A program made the position numbers and the translations under genes. Source: Nymphaea colorata (Eukaryota; Streptophyta; Magnoliopsida; Nymphaeales; Nymphaeaceae). From it: DNA of 64,000 nucleotides. The notes beneath the pieces are model-generated. The model did no database searches. It saw only the letters and a program-made list of their open reading frames with translations, and had not been told where the DNA came from. Below, one piece after another: positions 1 through 12,085 of the stretch. How positions within the stretch are numbered: the stretch's first letter is position 1; every line of letters starts with the position of its first letter. Where the stretch lies: contig NC_045145.1 in NCBI RefSeq assembly GCF_008831285.2, positions 8,802,802 through 8,866,801 of the forward strand, in the 5' to 3' direction.

Positions 1-38
<38 letters not shown>
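1..38. repeat. (GA)n microsatellite
   Basis: The window opens inside an uninterrupted GA dinucleotide run, so its true left end lies outside the window. Confidence 0.98.
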
Positions 39-41
<3 letters not shown>

Positions 42-934
42 GCACTCTGCTTTTATTATTATGCCCTAATCTCATATTAAATGAGAATTAGGGTAACACT
101 AACAAATTACATAGAAAGTCCAAGAATAAAACAACTATTAATAAAGAGCTGTTCCTACAACTATTAAATATTCAAAAAACCACCTAACATAAATGTTATT
201 CAACATGTTCCTTAGCTTTCTTGTTCCATATTTGAAAAGTTGCAGTTGAGGTCTGCATTTGGATTTGATGCAAAAGTTGCCAGCTCTAGAAGATGAGGTA
301 ACAACTAGTGGGTAGTACTCTGAACTGAAGCAGTCGGTCTTGGAACTTCTCAATTATTTAGTCTAGTGAAACGATTTGAGCAACCCTGCTACCAACTTAC
401 GTTGGTTCCATCTGGTAGCTTCTTTCTGGAAGCTATGTCACATGGTACCCACACGGTACGGGTACGGCCCTGGTGCGGTCAACGTAGCATCAGGTACGGT
501 CAACATAGCATCGGGTACGGTCAACATACCCAAGATCATTTTTGTCCATTTTCAGACTCGGTCAACTTTGACCGAGTCCAAAGTTGTCTAGTTTTTGAGT
601 TGAAAATTAAAAATCCCCCTCTTTTCCTGTTTCCTTTTTCACTCTAAACCTTTCTTGCATATAGTTCCTCACAACTTTTCATTTAAAATCTTCCATACAA
701 TGTTTTGAAAATCCATCCCTTCTCTATAACTTGAATCTTCGATAATAGTGTGAACCATAACCATAGCGATGTCAGTATATCTTAAAAGCGTGACCTGTTG
801 CTCCTAATCTTGATGATGCGACAGAGAATTAAGAAAGCTGATATATTTGTATGTTAATTACTTTCATACTGTGTTTTAGATCATGATTTATGAATATGTT
901 ATTCATTTTGAAATTTTTTAACATATATGTCTGT
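39..934. other. Non-genic stretch
   Basis: AT-rich sequence with only short chance open frames. The one structured item is the 21-bp minisatellite at 472-534. I see no coding similarity on either strand. Confidence 0.6.
472..534 (+). repeat. 21-bp minisatellite, three units
   Basis: Three adjacent units of the form GGTRCGGTCAAC-RTA begin at 472, 493 and 514. The third diverges at its end. A partial GGTACGGGTACGG stretch precedes them. Confidence 0.8.
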
Positions 935-1034
935 ACCTCAGATGGCCAACTTCATATGCTACTGGGCTCTTACTTTCACCAATTTTTGGATCATCGGTAG
1001 TTATTCTGCTGCCTACAGCTATGTCTCCTAATTC

Positions 1035-1379
1035 TTGTTCTTTGTATCGAGAATCCTTGTTTGCTCCTTTCATTGGAAGGATGGTGATGCAGACCTTCCC
1101 ACCAGGAGGCCGAGAACTAGGGCCAGCACGGCCAAGCAAGGCCAAGAGAGTCAAGCACCATCGACCAACATGATGAAAAACATAGATGAGCTAAGGGAGG
1201 CTAACATAGAACTTGAAGTTGATGCAGCGGGCAGTGTGAGCGGAGCATCATCAGCGGAGCGCGGGCAGCGGGCTGAAGACTTCAAGGAGGAACAGGCACG
1301 GGAACTAGACCTAGATCCGGTTATACCGAGTTTGAACCCTGAGTCTAGTCCTGACCCAATCCACGCGTGGCAAGCCTAA
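1035..1379 (+). CDS. Hypothetical ORF, possibly a retroelement gag fragment
   Basis: Open frame of 114 codons. From about residue 20 it is charged and low in hydrophobics (a basic RRPRTRAS stretch, then many Glu and Ala residues), which resembles the start of plant LTR-retrotransposon gag proteins but matches no domain I can name. A more natural start may lie further inside the frame. It sits in a repeat-like stretch without a host gene. I cannot assign a function, and it may not be translated. Confidence 0.25.
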   Translation: MFFVSRILVCSFHWKDGDADLPTRRPRTRASTAKQGQESQAPSTNMMKNIDELREANIELEVDAAGSVSGASSAERGQRAEDFKEEQARELDLDPVIPSLNPESSPDPIHAWQA

Positions 1380-4280
1380 GGCCTAACTTAGGCAAGTTAT
1401 ATGGCTGAACCCGTGAGGGAGAGGCCAAACTCACTAAACATTCGAGACGTCTCATCTCGGTCTCCTTTTATGCTTTTGCTTTATAGTTGAGTCGTTTCAT
1501 TTCAGCAAGTCTCTCGGTTCTCATGTTAAGAACCGGTTTTATTTCAAGTACTTAAACTCTTTTCTAAGTCTTTTTTCATTATGCAATCAAGAATTAGAAG
1601 TTGAGTTTTTCGTGTGAATTGGCTCTTGCCTCTCTCTTCCCTTCATCGTCTTACCGCCGGTGATCGGAATGCAAAGGCTCCAACCCGCGGCTCTGGTTGA
1701 AGCAAAACAAGCTTGGAGACATTCCTCGAGGCTACCGGAATTCCTCTTGGAGTTTCTTCATCCTACGCATAATTCCCCGACTGAATCGCCATCTTCTTAC
1801 GGTGCAAGGAGTTAGAGGCAGGAGAAGATAATCGGGAAGGCTTGGAGGAGAGCGACTCGTGGCTCTAGTCGCCTAGTACCCAAGCGCACGACTCCGGCTG
1901 CAAGAGAAGAGGTAGGTGCCGATAATCTCCCGGCTCCTTCCCTACTTGAGCAGAGCAGAGGACTAGTTGAAATCGTCCCTAGTAGGCCACTTGATCTCTG
2001 CTAAAAACAGAGAGAAAGAGTGCCGGAAAGGAGGATTGACACTAGCTCTTAGGAGACTGATTTTCACGGTAAGAAACCGAGAGAGCTCGTCGGAATTCTG
2101 TTGGTAGACGGCCAATAGAATTTCAGCGCAATCCAAACCTCACTCAGTCGAGGGATTGCTGTCGAAGAAGGAGATAGAAATTCTCCAAAAGTGAGCAAAT
2201 TCGTATTCACGACTTGGCAGAATCAAACAGCCATCGGGCGGACGTTGCAGGCAAATTCTGAAGCAAACCAGGGTGGGTTTCACTCTCTCGCTTATTCCAG
2301 TAGCATCGCCCTGGCCTTAGCAACATCCCCACCAAATTGCATGCAAATCCGTCCAACCATCGCGGAGAACCAGCTTTCGGTAGAAATTCCGTCCCTGCTC
2401 GCCAGAATCTTGAACGCTGCAATTTTTCAGTCCAAAACCAAGAGGCACTCAATAACTTCTGGTTTTCCCAACTTGCCCATGGTCAGTGTTATTGGTTATT
2501 AAGTTAGAATTTAATTGGCGAGGGCATTGTAGTCATTCCACCTCCTAAGCCCTTAAAGAAAAGGAAACCAGCAGTGAGCGTTAAACGCAGCAGCTCCCTT
2601 TGGGGCTTCTCGCCTTAACGCTGGGAGTTACACTTCTCCCTAAACCAGCAGTGAGCGTTAAACGCAGCAGCTCCCTTTGGGGCTTCTCGCCTTAACGCTG
2701 GGAGTTACACTTCTCCCTATCACCTCTCAACTTCAACCGTCCCGTCCACCCGCACCATCAACAGTCATCATGGAGGAGTTAAGGTACGTATTCAATTTCC
2801 TTAGCTAGGAAACCCTTCTCAAACCTCATAGCCTCTTCACCTCCTCTTGAAACCGTCCCTAAAGCCTCACCAGCCCAAGAGTCTTACCCTCTTAACTCGC
2901 CACTTGTCTAACTCTTGAGTCCTCATCATTACCCCAATTTGAGTTATAACCCCATCTCCCCCTCGTGCATAACACCTATACCCTCTTGTATGACCCTTTG
3001 GCTCTCCCCAAACCAAAACCGGCACCATCTTAAGTGCTCCACTCCTCACGCCACCTTGCCTCACATTAACTCTCCACTCAATGACCTTATCCAGCCCTCA
3101 CGTGAATTAAGCTCCTTCCCATCCAAGTCTCTTAGTTTCCTCCCTTGGTGTAACCCATCCTCATAACCGACCATACTCATTAAGAGCCACCTCTCATCAT
3201 TAGGAGCCATCTCACCTAGCCTTAATTTCACTCTCTCGTAGGATTAACCCTCCACCATCATACGCCTGACCCTTAGTCTATCTCTAAGCCATAACCAAAC
3301 CCTTAGCAATTAATCTCCATCTCCCAGCTCTATACAACCTAACCCAAATCGAGCCTACCTAGTCCCACTCCGAGCTCATTCCTTGTTCCGGGCTTGGTTT
3401 GACCCCTTGGAGTCCATTAGCTAGGTTCACCTCCAAGGTTTGCTCGTGATCAAATTAGCATCTCTACTACAGCAAGTAAGTCATCTTGCAGCCTCCCTCG
3501 CTGCAACCATCTCCCGAACATCTTCCTAGGCGCCAAGGTGACCTCGGCTAGGTGGGCCGGGCCCCTGCCTCCATTCGGGCGCTCCTCCATCACTTTGCTG
3601 CCTCTCTCGACCGACCGAGGCCTGCAGCAGCCACACACCATCCACTTCTGTTGCCGAGATCCTCGATCTCTCTCTGCCAACTCTTACTAGAAGACCAGGC
3701 ATCCTAGACCAGGCGGGTCTAGCCTCCACTCCACCTCCTTGCTGAGATATCCGAGAGTGGCTAAGCCACTGGTTTTCTCTCGGATCCTATTGCTGTTTAA
3801 GTCGATCTCTCATCAGCTAGGTAACTTCTAAACATCCTATAGAACGGGGCTATTGGGTGCATTTGCTTTCTAAGCCAGGCTCTAGCCATTTGCTACTGTC
3901 GGTAGTCCCTCCAAGGCACCTTGCCAAGGACACGACTGCGAGTAGCTAGACCACCAACGGGAAAGGGCATGGTTTGGCCGTTCTTAGGGATTGTATGCAT
4001 GGTTTGTGAACGAATGATGAGTGAGTTGTGAGAGTTAAATCTGTATCGCTAGCGTTTGTACTAGCCTTAATCCCCTCAGTTTTGTAATAGGATTGAAGAC
4101 TTGGGATAGGGAAAACATACTTGTATCTTATACCCAGGGTACTATTAAGCCGGGGTTGCTGTCTGGCGGGAAAAGTTTTGTAAATATAATTTGCTTAAGT
4201 GTGGACTTTAGGCTCTCGCCAGTTGATCCTGGACTTGGGATCTATTCTCAGGCGTAGAAATCGCTAGCCGGGTCTAGGTT
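1380..4280. other. Unrecognised, probably transposon-derived stretch
   Basis: About 2.9 kb with no convincing gene on either strand. Base composition is more GC-rich than the surroundings, with CT-rich blocks at 2700-3700 and a 77-bp tandem duplication at 2565-2718. It lies immediately downstream of the last SCD2-like exon seen (minus strand), so it may be an insertion in an SCD2 intron or the sequence that truncates the gene. I found no long terminal repeats or target duplication, so the transposon origin is inference. Confidence 0.35.
2565..2718. repeat. 77-bp tandem duplication
   Basis: Two virtually identical adjacent copies (2565-2641 and 2642-2718) begin AAACCAGCAGTGAGCG and end near CACTTCTCCCT. 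Each contains an internal inverted pair, TTAAACGC-AGCAGCTCC with GCCTTAACGCTGGGAG, so each unit could fold. Confidence 0.9.
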
Positions 4281-4431
4281 CTCACCAGATGGGCATCGTC
4301 AAAGAGTTGACAAGCATTTTCGTTTCTCCCCCATTGTGCATCTCCTTGATTGCTCCATCTGCTACTGCCAATCTCTCCACGACTATGGATTTGGGTGCAG
4401 AAAGTTTCTTCTTGGATAGTAGACAGCGAAC

Positions 4432-7048
4432 CTTATCAAGGAGATTTTCATTTTCTTCTTGTAACATATCAAGCTGCCATTTAAAAAATGACCATGTTAC
4501 AACATGGAAAGATATTTTAACAGCAATTAGATTACATCATGCTGCTGAGTTGAATAGAAGCTAGTTCAGGTCATCTGAAAGAGACCTCATCCTGGATAGC
4601 AGAAGAATCAAGCTGGCTTCCTAGTACTTGTCCACTGGGATTCGTTAAATTTGTTGGATGCCTGTGCATTATGACGTGCTTAGTGAAAAGCATAATGTAT
4701 TGAATAATTAGTTTTTGGAGAAAAAGTGACGAATAAAACTAAAGTAAAGCAAACTGTAAGAGGTATGTAGGGAAGATAAGAATCAACTAACACCAAAACT
4801 ATGAGGTCACCTAGTAATATCATCAACTGTTTGCAACCTTGAGAATAAGCATGATGACAACAAAAATCCACTTTTAACTTAATAAAAACTCAGCCTTGAT
4901 AGGTTGCATGTCTTACCTGTGTACACTTGGCGACTCATAGAAATTACAAAAAAGAAAGAGAAATATTTTTCCAAAAGTAAAAAGTGATATTTTTTTTCTG
5001 TTTCAGATAAGACAAAATATTAGTTTACAAGCATTTGAAGACATCTATCTTGATTTATACTTAAACATATTCTGATGTGTATGCCTGCACAAGAGGATGT
5101 GGATATGAGAACAGAAGATGCAAAACCTTTTTTCTTACTTTTAGTAATATCTCAAATAATGTTTTTTGAATTTTGAACAAGTCATTGATCATCCTGGTTT
5201 TCAAAAAATGATGGAACTTGTGAATTCATGAACTTGTCACGTTTCATCTCCTCATATTATAGTCACAGTAACTTCAAAAATGAGAAAAATACAAAATATC
5301 ACAAATCAATCCCATTTCTCTGAGAATTTTACCGACATTGGGAGCCTTCATCACATGAACACATGCAAGATCACAAATAATATAAAGAATGCCTTACTGA
5401 AAATTAATATAAACAATGCTAGAATAAAGAATGTTTCCTTCTGAAAGTCTATCAGCACCTTTTATCTTTTTGATTGTCCACAGCAGCATCTGTTACAGGA
5501 GTTGGATGTTCTGGCAGTCTAACAACTAGCCCACTAGGTGGGATCCCTGGAGGTATTTTCACTGGCCTCAGTGATGGTCTTCCAACAGATGGTACACGGG
5601 CGGTTGAACCAGGATCCACATGATTTCTAGCCAACTAAATTGGAATGTGAAATCGCTTAGTAAACTAGACATGCAAAACTGACCACATTAAACAAGAACA
5701 ATCCAATCAGGAAATGATGATGTAACCAGATCAATACTAACCACAAATACCGTCACAATAGAAATGAACTACAAACTCACAACATAGTACAGAGAATTTA
5801 CCTATCTAACTTTCATTTTCATTGACAAAATCCAAAAAAGAAGTCTCCAAAATTGTAAAGGATATAAATTTCAGCTGAAGTTTAAGCCATGAAAACTATA
5901 AAAATGGTTGGAACCAGAACGCCTTAACTAACTTGACTTGAAAATCTTTACCTCCATAGGCAGGGAAGGCACCAAGTAACACTAGCTGTGGTGATCTTAG
6001 AATCCAGTGTATAGCACAATCTGGATCAAATCCCAATTAATTAATAACATGATTCCTTGTATGAGATACAACATTGATCATTCTATGAGTTCCCACTACC
6101 TCCTTCTTGCCATTAACCAAAGAAGAACGGATCAAGATAGTCATACAAGGATACTCTTCCATTACTTTTAGACTTTTAGTATGACTAACCCTGCCAGCCT
6201 ACCTTAGACACACAAAACATATAAAGATGCCATACATCTAGTTTTTCAGGACCACATAACAAGCAGTTGCCCATTAAGCATAACTCTGAATTAGCATTTC
6301 TTTTATCTCCTGCAAGTATGACAGACCCTGTCAGCCCCACTTTAAACACATTCTGATGCATGTATACGCACACATACAACATACAAATATGTCACATCTA
6401 GGCATTCAGGACCCCTTAATGTCCAAAACAAAACATGTAGTGCCCATGAAGCATGGCCCTGAATTGGCATTTTTCAGTCTCCTGCGCAACAGGAAAATAT
6501 TGAAGAATAGTGCATCAATTTATCATTAAACATAAGCAAGACAGCAGAAGAGCTATGACAAAAACCTAGTACACGCAGCAGAGTGTTGCTTTTATGATGC
6601 TTCTAGTACAAGATTTGTTACGATGCTATGCTAACATGAGAAAGCAAGCCAGAAAAGTGTACCTAATTCCCCAAAAAGGTCATTCACAATTAAAAAAAAT
6701 GCACGAGAAAATGCATTGTGAGACAATTACCTGGGGACTAGGAGACCTCCCTCCTTTTCCTGCTGAAAGGCCAATGCCGCTTGTAACAACATAGTCTAAT
6801 GAAAGCACATCATCATCGTCATCTTCGTCATCTTCATCATTAGCCCGTTGATGTGCCATAACTTGTGCAAGCTTTTGAGCAGCAGTTTTTGCATCATAGT
6901 GTTGGGACCTTTTGAAGCTAACTAGGCCAGTGGTTCCAGATCGAGGGTGATGATGAACAGGTGACATCAACGGGGAACATGCACCACCGATACTAGAGAT
7001 GCTCTTCTCTCTCATATACAAAGGATTCCTAGGTCTCACTCGGTCCAT
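4432..7048 (-). CDS. SCD2: SCD2-like coiled-coil protein, 5' exons
   Basis: Minus-strand spliced gene. Exon 1 (7048-6731) starts MDRVRPRNPLY and carries SPLMSPVHHHPRSG, AAQKLAQVMAHQ and a long Glu/Asp run, the N-terminal signature of STOMATAL CYTOKINESIS DEFECTIVE 2. Exon 2 is 5634-5459, exon 3 4661-4586, and exon 4 begins at 4473 with LDMLQEENENLLDK and probably ends at 4432 before GTTCGC. All junctions keep AG/GT sites, and phases agree (0, 2, 0), so about 203 codons stay open. SCD2 acts with SCD1 in clathrin-linked traffic, cytokinesis and cell expansion (family knowledge). The remaining coiled-coil exons are not visible in 1-4430; they were either lost or lie beyond the window. Whether the gene is whole is therefore open. 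Confidence 0.72.
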
Positions 7049-8218
7049 TTCTGTGTCTCAGATTAACTGGACAGAACAAAGAAACTCGTTCTCTTCTGCA
7101 AAACAGGCAGATCTATTAAGTTCATCATTCGGACATCAGGAAAAAATCACCATCTACAGTCTGAGAACCATAAGTTGCAAAATTCCAAAGACCAAATATC
7201 ATGCAATGCAACTGCAGAAGAGTGTGCAACTAGTTAAGTTTTCTATTTTCAACAGCTGTGGCCCCTAATTAAAACCTAGAACAATGGATGGGTTTATTTG
7301 AATACATAAACAGAACTTCATGAACATTCAAATTTTGAGGGTCTAACTTCTCCAATTTCATGGATTATGAAAGATCTCCTATATTTATCTAATAGATCAT
7401 TTATAATGTTTGAAATGTAGAAATTGCACCCATATGGTTAAAGTTTTGAACACAAGGCAAGTCCACACAATCTTCTACCTCAAAAAAAATAATCACTTAA
7501 AATGTAATCACAACTTTTTTTTTTTTTTTTTGGCAATTACATTTGGAAAGTCTGACATCAAAACTTATCCAAACAGCCAATTTATCCAGACTGGGGTACT
7601 AACGGGGTAAGTTATTTCTGGTCATCAATCTATCTGAAAACGTTAGATATAAGACTACTCCAAAACCATTCACACACGCTAGTTGTAACAAAATAGAATT
7701 TGACCTCCATTTCAAATCTTTAAATGCTATTCAGTTTCTTTTACTCTACGTTTGCACAAAAGTACTCTGGAACTGGTACATTTATGGTACCAATCTGGCA
7801 TTTGTAGCATAAGTACATTTTATGAAACTGATCAGCATTGCTTAAAGCTCTAGCATTTGCACAAAACAGACAAACTGATTTTTTAAGCAATTCTGCATTG
7901 ACTCTCTTATATTGTGCATTTGTGAGTTATTGGCTGAACCAAAGATTTTTCACTTTCTTTTTCCATTTCTTTGTAATATGCATATGCCAGTTTAAGCAGA
8001 AATTTTTGAAGCCGATTCCTAGAGATGCACCTTAGGCATCGAACTCTCAAGTCTTAACCTCCTTCAGCTTGGAAAACTTCATTCACCTGCCTACCCAAGT
8101 CGATGGAGCTCTTGATGGAACCAAGCTCATATCAGAGAACCATTATTTTTCTTTTGTGAAAAAAATAAAGGCTAGATCAGTGGGCAGAAGTAAATAGCAT
8201 GAATACGATGGAGTCATG

Positions 8219-8219
8219 G

Positions 8220-8274
<55 letters not shown>
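8219..8274. repeat. (TA)n(TG)n microsatellite
   Basis: A compound run of AT followed by GT dinucleotides. Confidence 0.97.
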
Positions 8275-8276
<2 letters not shown>

Positions 8277-8955
8277 CATTCTTAAACTACTTCCACGCGA
8301 TTACATAGTCTAAGCCAACCTAGTCCCGACACCCTTTCGACATGAAATATGTTCTATGCAGATAGTCTGGCAGAAATAATCAGATTAAAAGGAAACCTCG
8401 AAATGGACTAAAATCCACCAACTAACTTCCATTGCGTCACTAGCTTCCTTCTTTTTTTTGGTATTCAATCCGTGGATGCTCATCGAAACCCACGTCATCG
8501 CAGCAAAGCATTTCACGTATAACAAATGTAGGAATCACGCTAAACTTTTGCGTTCAGATAGAGAGAGAGAGTGTATCGATTCCATATGCTGTGAAAACCG
8601 ATGAACTAAGCCGATCTCGCTCAAATGTTTGATCCGCCTATCCTCTTCTGAGTCCGCCAACATCTGGACGATTGCGAAACATTCAATATGGACAAAGGGA
8701 AAAATACAATGACAGACGCTCATTTTTGTATGTATGAAGTGGAAATGCACGCACACAGAGTAAACAAGAGAGAGGAGGGGTGTACCGGATGCGCAGGTTG
8801 GCTCTGATACCGCTCGGCTTTGATCCTCCCAGTGCTCTTCCGGATCAACGCTATCGAAACGTTGAAGGAGGCATGACGATGCTAAGCTTTAGTTATATGA
8901 GACAAATATGAGAGAGAGCGAGAAGAGAGAGAGACCGACGTTTCCATGCTTAGCT

Positions 8956-9375
8956 GATGAACTCCGCCGATCTCGTCGCATTTTGTTCTTTCGTTCTTCT
9001 TCGATGTCAACAAGACCTGACGCAGAACTTCCACCGTGAGTGGAGGAAAAGCAGAAACAAGAACGCCAAATTTTAGCGATTATGAGATGAAAAAAGATAT
9101 CAGAGAGTCAGAGAGAGGACGCTCACCAATGGCGACGCTGAGAACGAAAAGGTCTGGTGAACTCCGTCGATCTCTTTCTTTTTGTTCCTTCGTTCTTCTC
9201 CGATATCAACAAAACCTGATGCAGAACTTCCGAGGCCGAGTGGATGAAAAGTACAGACAAGAACGGCAAATTTTAGCGATTATGAGATGAAAAAAGATAA
9301 AAGAGAGTCAGAGAGAGGACGCTCACCAATGATGACGCCGAGAAAGAAAAGATCTGGTGCTCCGTCGATCTCTTT
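8956..9375. repeat. About 200-bp tandem repeat, two copies plus a partial third
   Basis: Units begin near 8956 and 9157, with a partial third from about 9358. The match runs over a GAACTCCGYCGATCTC start, a GCAGAACTTCC centre and an AGAGAGTCAGAGAGAGGACG end, at an offset of 199-200 bases. It is followed by a shorter duplicated piece at about 9379 and 9440 (GATTCGG..ACCTTCTATCGATCGA). It lies in the upstream region of the SCD2-like gene. Confidence 0.85.
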
Positions 9376-9870
9376 CTGATTCGGAACCTTCTATCGATCG
9401 ATCGATCGAGAGAGAGAGGGGGGACGTTCACGAAATTCTGGATTCGGAGGAACCTTCTATCGATCGAGAGAGAGATGGGGGGGACGTTAACGAACTTCCA
9501 CTTCCCTCCAATACGTTCTTGGTTTCCACTTAAGTCGGTGACGTTCGGTTAACAAAATTTTTCATTTTCGGACCGACTTTTCAACATAATCTCAAATGGG
9601 ACATCGTGACTACAAGCTAAAAAAAAATTTATGGAGAAAAAGATAAATATACAAAGCTGTAAAACAATGACAAAGACGAAAATTTTGAAAAAAAAATTAT
9701 GTTCTCACGCTTTAAATGTGCTTTGCATCGAGTTGAGTGGTGCGTTATTGATGCCTCTTCAATTAATTCATATGGGTAGTGGCATTGATGTTAAAAACTG
9801 TAGCATAAAATTATTCAATTCCAAAATAACTTTCAACTCAAAAAATAAGATAAGTATATTGATACGATTC

Positions 9871-9872
<2 letters not shown>

Positions 9873-9905
<33 letters not shown>
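9873..9905. repeat. (TA)n microsatellite
   Basis: Uninterrupted AT dinucleotide run, flanked by an imperfect inverted pair (TTCGTTTATATA and TATATAAACGAA). Confidence 0.95.
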
Positions 9906-9908
<3 letters not shown>

Positions 9909-10256
9909 GAAATGAATGACTTATGTCGTATCAAGAACATAAACCATAAATAGTTATTCTTGCAAAATTTGTGCGAATGAAATTGTTTTAAATATGTTAT
10001 GATGCACACGTATATACGTTTCAAACCATGGGGTACTGTTTTATTTTGGTCAAAGAAACTCAATTTGTGAAACCCAAACTAGCTTTTCCATGCAATCATA
10101 AATGAACAAAGAAAATCAGTTTGCGTTTTGGATTTGGAGTTCCAATAGGAACCTACGCCACATATAAGCTAGAGGGTGTTTAAATGCATGGTATATAAGG
10201 TGGATTTGTTTTTTGGGTACGATGGAAGTAAAATCCCACTAACCGAACCAGATAAC

Positions 10257-10257
<1 letters not shown>

Positions 10258-10322
<65 letters not shown>
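10258..10322. repeat. (AT)n microsatellite
   Basis: A run of about 60 bases of AT dinucleotides; chance open frames across it are Tyr-Ile repeats and not genes. Confidence 0.97.
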
Positions 10323-10325
<3 letters not shown>

Positions 10326-10620
10326 AAACAATCAAATACATGCAAATATATAATTTTGTTAGCATAAGTAGCTTCTCAGCATTTAGAGAAAAGTTGTGGT
10401 TTTGTCAAACTTTCTGGGTCGAGAAAGTTAATTTATTTTTGTTATGAGTTCAGTATTTCACTAACTTGAAATACTCCTACATCTCTACAACTAATCAATC
10501 ACCATGATGGGATTATGTTATTTCAAGAACACTCATGTTGTTTTAAAGCAGTTGTTTGTTATGGCCTTTCCCATGCGATAATTGAAGGCCTCAGCTACCA
10601 GACAACATGCATTCATCCAT

Positions 10621-10885
10621 GGGTGTTTAGATGACAATTCAAAACTGGGCTTTCAAAGTGTTTAGGTGTTATCAAAGCCGGATTCGAAGAAAACCCAGTT
10701 TTAACAAAACTTGGTTTTGTAAATAGAAGCAAAGAACCTAGCCTCCATTAGGTTATTTAAAAATAAGGTTATTGGATGTGTCATCCAAACAAAAGAACAA
10801 GGTGTTTGAAACTCATTAAACTTGGTTTTCATAAAACTATGTTTTGGAAAACTAGATTAGATATGGGTATCATCCAAACGCACCC
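10621..10885. mobile_element. MITE-like element, hAT type
   Basis: About 265 bp bounded by inverted ends, GGGTGTTTAGATGAC on the left and GTATCATCCAAACGCACCC on the right. The middle is rich in repeated AAACTTGGTTTT-like words. This GGGTG..TTTGGATGA end pattern is common in plant hAT-derived MITEs. I could not see a clean 8-bp target duplication, so the exact ends are approximate. Confidence 0.65.
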
Positions 10886-11049
10886 TAAAATTTCAGAACC
10901 CTAAAATTTTGGAACCACAGCAGCAACTAGGCTCACTTTTCAAATGTTTCTTCTCCACTATTAAAAAGAAATCAATTAAAGATAAATTGGCTTTAAAAAG
11001 TATATATAAAGAGGTCACCTAAAGTTGAGCAAATAACAAATCACTATTT

Positions 11050-12085
11050 AAAATTAACAAATAGGGTAAGGGAGCCTACTTCCTGCAGTTTTGCACAGTT
11101 TCTTCCAAATTTTAGAATTGGATACATCTCATTGGTATCCAAATTTACATCCCATTGGTATTCAAAATTTTTGGGCAGAAAAATTCTTAGGAGAAACTAC
11201 TAGAGCCTCCTGAGAAGCATACAAAAGAGAACATCCCCAAGACCTACAAAAGGAACTCTTATTTGGAAAGAATATTTATAACTTTACAAATAAAATACAA
11301 GTACTGCTATTGGGATATCAACCAAATATAGGATTTGATAAACAACAAGAAGACTCTATTAGAAAATTAGAACAACTCCAAATTAAAAAATTGCCATATA
11401 TAAAACCATTTTTACAAGATTTCTTTTAGTATAGTTCCTTAGCATGATGTTTTTATAATAAAGATATAGGAGAAAACTTATTCCCCAAAGTACCAGATCC
11501 ATTAGGTTCTGAAATTCACAAGTATAAAGAAAAGGAAGTAATACCCCAATTATATAACATTTGTATGAGGACCCAATTCATTATTGAAAAAATAGTAAAG
11601 AAGTATATTGAAATTACCATCTCAAAATAATTAAAAGGAGAGTATAGCTTTTATAAGCAAATATACACACCACAAAAGTATACTCCAATTATATAACATT
11701 AGTATGAGGACCCAATTCATTATTGAAAAATTAGTAAAGAAGTGTATTGAAATTACAATCTCAAAACAATTAAAAGGAGAGTATAGCTTTTATAAGAAAA
11801 TATACACACCACAAAAGTATGATAAAGGGCATAGACATGTAAAAACATATAAGAATAAAACAAGAGACAAAAGGAAAGAAATACTAACTTCAAACATCTA
11901 ATGCCAGAAAACCTTACATTGACAAACATAGACATGTTAGAAAATTTAATACTAAGAGAGATTATAAAAACAAATTAACATGCTTCACTTGTGGTAGCCC
12001 TGAAATCCCCTAAGTTAAAAAATAGGATGTGTTGTAGATTATCGCCCTAAAATCTACCCTGAAAAAATCCTCCAAGATAAGTATG
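11050..12085 (+). pseudogene. Endogenous pararetrovirus, coat-protein region (decayed)
   Basis: Plus-strand remnant resembling the coat-protein part of a Caulimoviridae polyprotein. Similarity begins by about 11190, and an Arg/Lys-rich tail precedes the start of a CCHC zinc knuckle at 11981-11992, where the first two cysteines remain. The frame is broken several times, with in-frame stops and a 139-bp tandem duplication (from about 11557, repeated from about 11696) whose length is not a multiple of three. The knuckle's second half is lost by frameshift and stop. The viral sequence then stops abruptly at the RUNKEL fragment. Plant genomes hold many such inactive copies (established). This one cannot be expressed as a whole protein. 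Confidence 0.7.
11557..11834 (+). repeat. 139-bp tandem duplication inside the pararetrovirus remnant
   Basis: The stretch with ATGAGGACCCAATTCATTAT occurs at 11565 and again at 11704, an offset of 139 bases, and similarity extends to the ACACACCACAAAAGTAT words. The two copies differ by a few bases and the duplication shifts the frame. Confidence 0.85.

Larger units (their letters stand above)
7049..9600 (-). promoter_or_regulatory. Probable 5' flank/UTR of the SCD2-like gene
   Basis: Lies upstream of the SCD2-like start codon on the minus strand. No other gene is seen here. It contains a (TA)n(TG)n microsatellite (8219-8274), GA/CT-rich tracts from about 8550 to 9480 as often found in plant 5' leaders, and a 200-bp tandem repeat. 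I could not place a TATA box or transcription start. The regulatory role is inferred from position only. Confidence 0.3.

Noticed and set aside
918-1154. 78-codon minus-strand frame considered as a further SCD2 exon
   Set aside because: No resemblance to known SCD2 sequence, no good splice sites, and it overlaps an opposite-strand open frame.
8795-8815. GGCTCTGATACC, close to the reverse of a tRNA-Met primer site
   Set aside because: The next base breaks the primer-site match and no LTR or gag sequence is adjacent.
9833-10367. Open frames rich in Tyr-Ile repeats on both strands
   Set aside because: They are translations of (AT)n microsatellites, not proteins.
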